Of a stretch of DNA of 14,670 bases, positions 13,266 through 14,670 are shown piece after piece. Below the pieces are notes generated by a model. That model saw only the letters and a list, made by a program, of their open reading frames with translations. It ran no database searches and was not told the DNA's origin. This DNA comes from Alteromonadaceae bacterium (GTDB lineage Bacteria > Pseudomonadota > Gammaproteobacteria > Pseudomonadales > Oleiphilaceae), in contig JABXHG010000139.1 of NCBI GenBank assembly GCA_013393545.1, positions 1 through 14,670 on the forward strand. Reading direction: 5' to 3'. Numbering within the stretch: position 1 is the stretch's first letter; every line of letters begins with the position of its first letter. The position numbers were made by a program, and so were the translations under genes.

Positions 13266-14670
13266 AGAATTGCCCCCGGTTGGCCCTTCCGGCGCCATTG
13301 CCCGTGTCTTTCAGAACAACCACCTGACGCCCCTGCTGGCCATTCTGGCCATTATTCTGGGGGTTCTGGCGGTAGTGGTTACCCCCAAGGAAGAAGAACC
13401 CCAGATCGACGTCACCATGGCCGATATCATGGTATCCCTGCCCGGTGCCAGCACCCGGGAAGTGGAAAGTGCCATTGCCACCCCGGCTGAGCAGGTGATG
13501 AGCGAAATCAAGGGCGTGGAGCATGTGTATTCGGTTTCACGCCAGGGCGAGGCGGTGGTGACCGTGCAGTTCGAGGTGGGTATTGAACGCCAGGAGGCGC
13601 TGGTTCGCCTTTACAACCAGGTGTATTCCAACCAGGACTGGCTGCCGGCCGATCTGGGTGCCTCGCAGCCGTTGATCAAACCCCGGGGCATCGACGATGT
13701 GCCGGTGATGACCCTCACACTATACGACCCCACAGGCACCCAGACCGGGGAGGAACTGAACCGTCTGGCCCACATGCTGGAAGTGGCGCTCAAGCGGGTA
13801 CCGGGCACCCGGGATATCTACACAGTGGGCGGCGTGCCGGACCGGGTAGATATCCGGTTTGATCCCGCCCTGTTGGCCGGTTTCGGCCTCACGACCGGTG
13901 ATATTGCCGAGGCCCTGCAATCGGCCAACACGGCTAGCCAAGAGGCTCGGGTAACCCGTAACAATCTCTCCATTCCGGTGCAGGCAGGCACCCTGCTGGA
14001 ATCGGTGACCGATGTACGCCGGCTGGTGGTCGGCATGCATAACGGTGCGGCGGTGTACATGGATGACGTGGCGGAAGTCAGCCGAGGCGGTACCGTGCCG
14101 GACCAGAGCGTCATGGCCGGCTTCGGCCCGGCGCATCCGCAAGCGGTTGGCGGTGAGCCCGGCGAAGTCTATCCGGCGGTGACCCTGGCCATTGCCAAAA
14201 AGCCCGGCGAAAACGCCATCGACATCACCACTGCCATTGGCGAGCGGCTCGATGAACTTCGCAACCGGGCTTTGCCACCCAACGTGGAAGTGCTGGTAAC
14301 CCGGGATTATGGCGTGACCGCTTCGGAGAAAGCCGACAAGCTGATTTCCGATCTGGTGTCCGCCACCCTCGCGGTGATGCTGCTGGTGCTGGCGGCCATG
14401 GGCTGGCGCCAGGCGCTGATCGTCGGGGTGTCGGTGCTGATTACCCTGCTGTTGACCCTGGTGTTTTCCTGGGCCTGGGGCTTCACCCTCAACCGGGTGT
14501 CGTTGTTCGCGTTGATTTTCTCCATCGGGATTCTGGTGGATGACGGCCTTTTTATTACCGCGAACATCAACCGCCGCATTCAGCATCCCCGCCCGGCCTT
14601 CCATCACATCATTCCCGCGGCGTGGGCAGAGGTGCGTCTCCCCACCCACATTCACCTCCGCCCCCTCCTT
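13258..14670 (+). CDS. RND efflux transporter permease subunit, 3' truncated
   Basis: 471 codons open to the window edge, about 45 percent of a typical 1000-residue-plus AcrB/HAE1-type pump. Visible: a first transmembrane helix (about 22-42, LTPLLAILAIILGVLAVVV), then the porter-domain start KEEEPQIDVTMADIMVSLPGAS-type text (about 44-65) characteristic of RND pumps. A large periplasmic region follows, then a hydrophobic pair (about 375-420) and the TM4 segment with SIGILVDD, whose Asp pair is the usual proton-relay site. GGGGGAG nine bases upstream serves as ribosome site and the start overlaps the adaptor stop by 8 bases. No outer-membrane channel gene is visible. Residues after about 430 (from 14545) depart from the family (for example D-D-G-L-F-I-T-A-N instead of D-D-A-I-V-x-T-E-N) and are probably sequence errors. 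Substrate cannot be assigned. Confidence 0.93.
   Translation, partial: MSEELPPVGPSGAIARVFQNNHLTPLLAILAIILGVLAVVVTPKEEEPQIDVTMADIMVSLPGASTREVESAIATPAEQVMSEIKGVEHVYSVSRQGEAVVTVQFEVGIERQEALVRLYNQVYSNQDWLPADLGASQPLIKPRGIDDVPVMTLTLYDPTGTQTGEELNRLAHMLEVALKRVPGTRDIYTVGGVPDRVDIRFDPALLAGFGLTTGDIAEALQSANTASQEARVTRNNLSIPVQAGTLLESVTDVRRLVVGMHNGAAVYMDDVAEVSRGGTVPDQSVMAGFGPAHPQAVGGEPGEVYPAVTLAIAKKPGENAIDITTAIGERLDELRNRALPPNVEVLVTRDYGVTASEKADKLISDLVSATLAVMLLVLAAMGWRQALIVGVSVLITLLLTLVFSWAWGFTLNRVSLFALIFSIGILVDDGLFITANINRRIQHPRPAFHHIIPAAWAEVRLPTHIHLRPLL
14545..14670. other. Probable low-quality contig end (right)
   Basis: From about 14545 conserved RND positions are increasingly altered although the frame stays open, and the final about 45 bases are mostly pyrimidines. 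After I-I-P-A-A, where the family has a V-x-E-V-G-G-P-I/T-x-A-T-L-T block, the frame reads W-A-E-V-R-L-P-T-H-I-H-L-R-P-L-L. The inferred changes (G to T, A to C) are the complement of those at the left end. I read this as bad read-tail sequence. Confidence 0.7.

Noticed and set aside
11982..13298. Long minus-strand open frame of 438 codons opposite the RND adaptor
   Set aside because: It is antisense to the adaptor gene and runs across the terminator and promoter region; its composition is that of a reverse-complement shadow.
13720..14655. Minus-strand open frame of 311 codons opposite the RND pump
   Set aside because: His/Gln/Gly-rich antisense shadow; the plus-strand RND frame is continuous and family-like.

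Overview
The window looks like a contig from a marine gammaproteobacterium, most probably Marinobacter or a close relative. This rests on protein resemblance recalled from knowledge (NADP-type GdhA, RegB/RegA-type redox pair, OprC-type copper receptor, SulP next to a persulfide-dioxygenase-like hydrolase) and on a GC-rich, densely packed layout. No 16S or other phylogenetic marker is present. There are ten protein genes, no RNA genes, no CRISPR and no mobile element. No gap between genes exceeds about 265 bases.

Left part (1-3205, plus strand): a 5'-truncated MBL-fold hydrolase of the persulfide dioxygenase/Blh type is followed 7 bases later by a SulP anion permease with a STAS domain, then by an orphan CbiM-like membrane protein. 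The first two look like a sulfur-handling pair (sulfane sulfur oxidised to sulfite, and an inorganic anion moved). Centre (3206-9803, minus strand): a probable run gdhA -> stand-alone RecA-like domain protein -> RegB-type kinase -> RegA-type regulator, followed after a 265-base regulatory-looking gap by a PAS-PAS-GGDEF-EAL protein. This gap holds a perfect Anr-type box and a CRP-like palindrome. Right part (10054-14670, plus strand): an OprC/NosA-type TonB-dependent copper receptor divergent from gdhA and closed by a strong terminator, then an RND adaptor and the 5' part of its inner-membrane pump.

Both window ends appear to be corrupted sequence. The first about 175 bases are purine-skewed and destroy the hydrolase metal motif. 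The last about 125 bases are increasingly pyrimidine-skewed and garble the RND TM4 region. Compared with family consensus, the inferred errors (C to A and T to G on the left, G to T and A to C on the right) are mutually complementary, as expected for low-quality tails of reads pointing outward from a contig. Residues there should not be interpreted biologically.

I found no clearly new multi-gene system. The most interesting items are the RecA-like protein, which matches the N-terminal domain of PEP-synthase-like fusions but lacks the catalytic part; the RegB-type kinase with Arg in place of the acidic residue after its phospho-accepting His, and a possible leaderless start; and the dyads around gdhA and upstream of the GGDEF-EAL gene.
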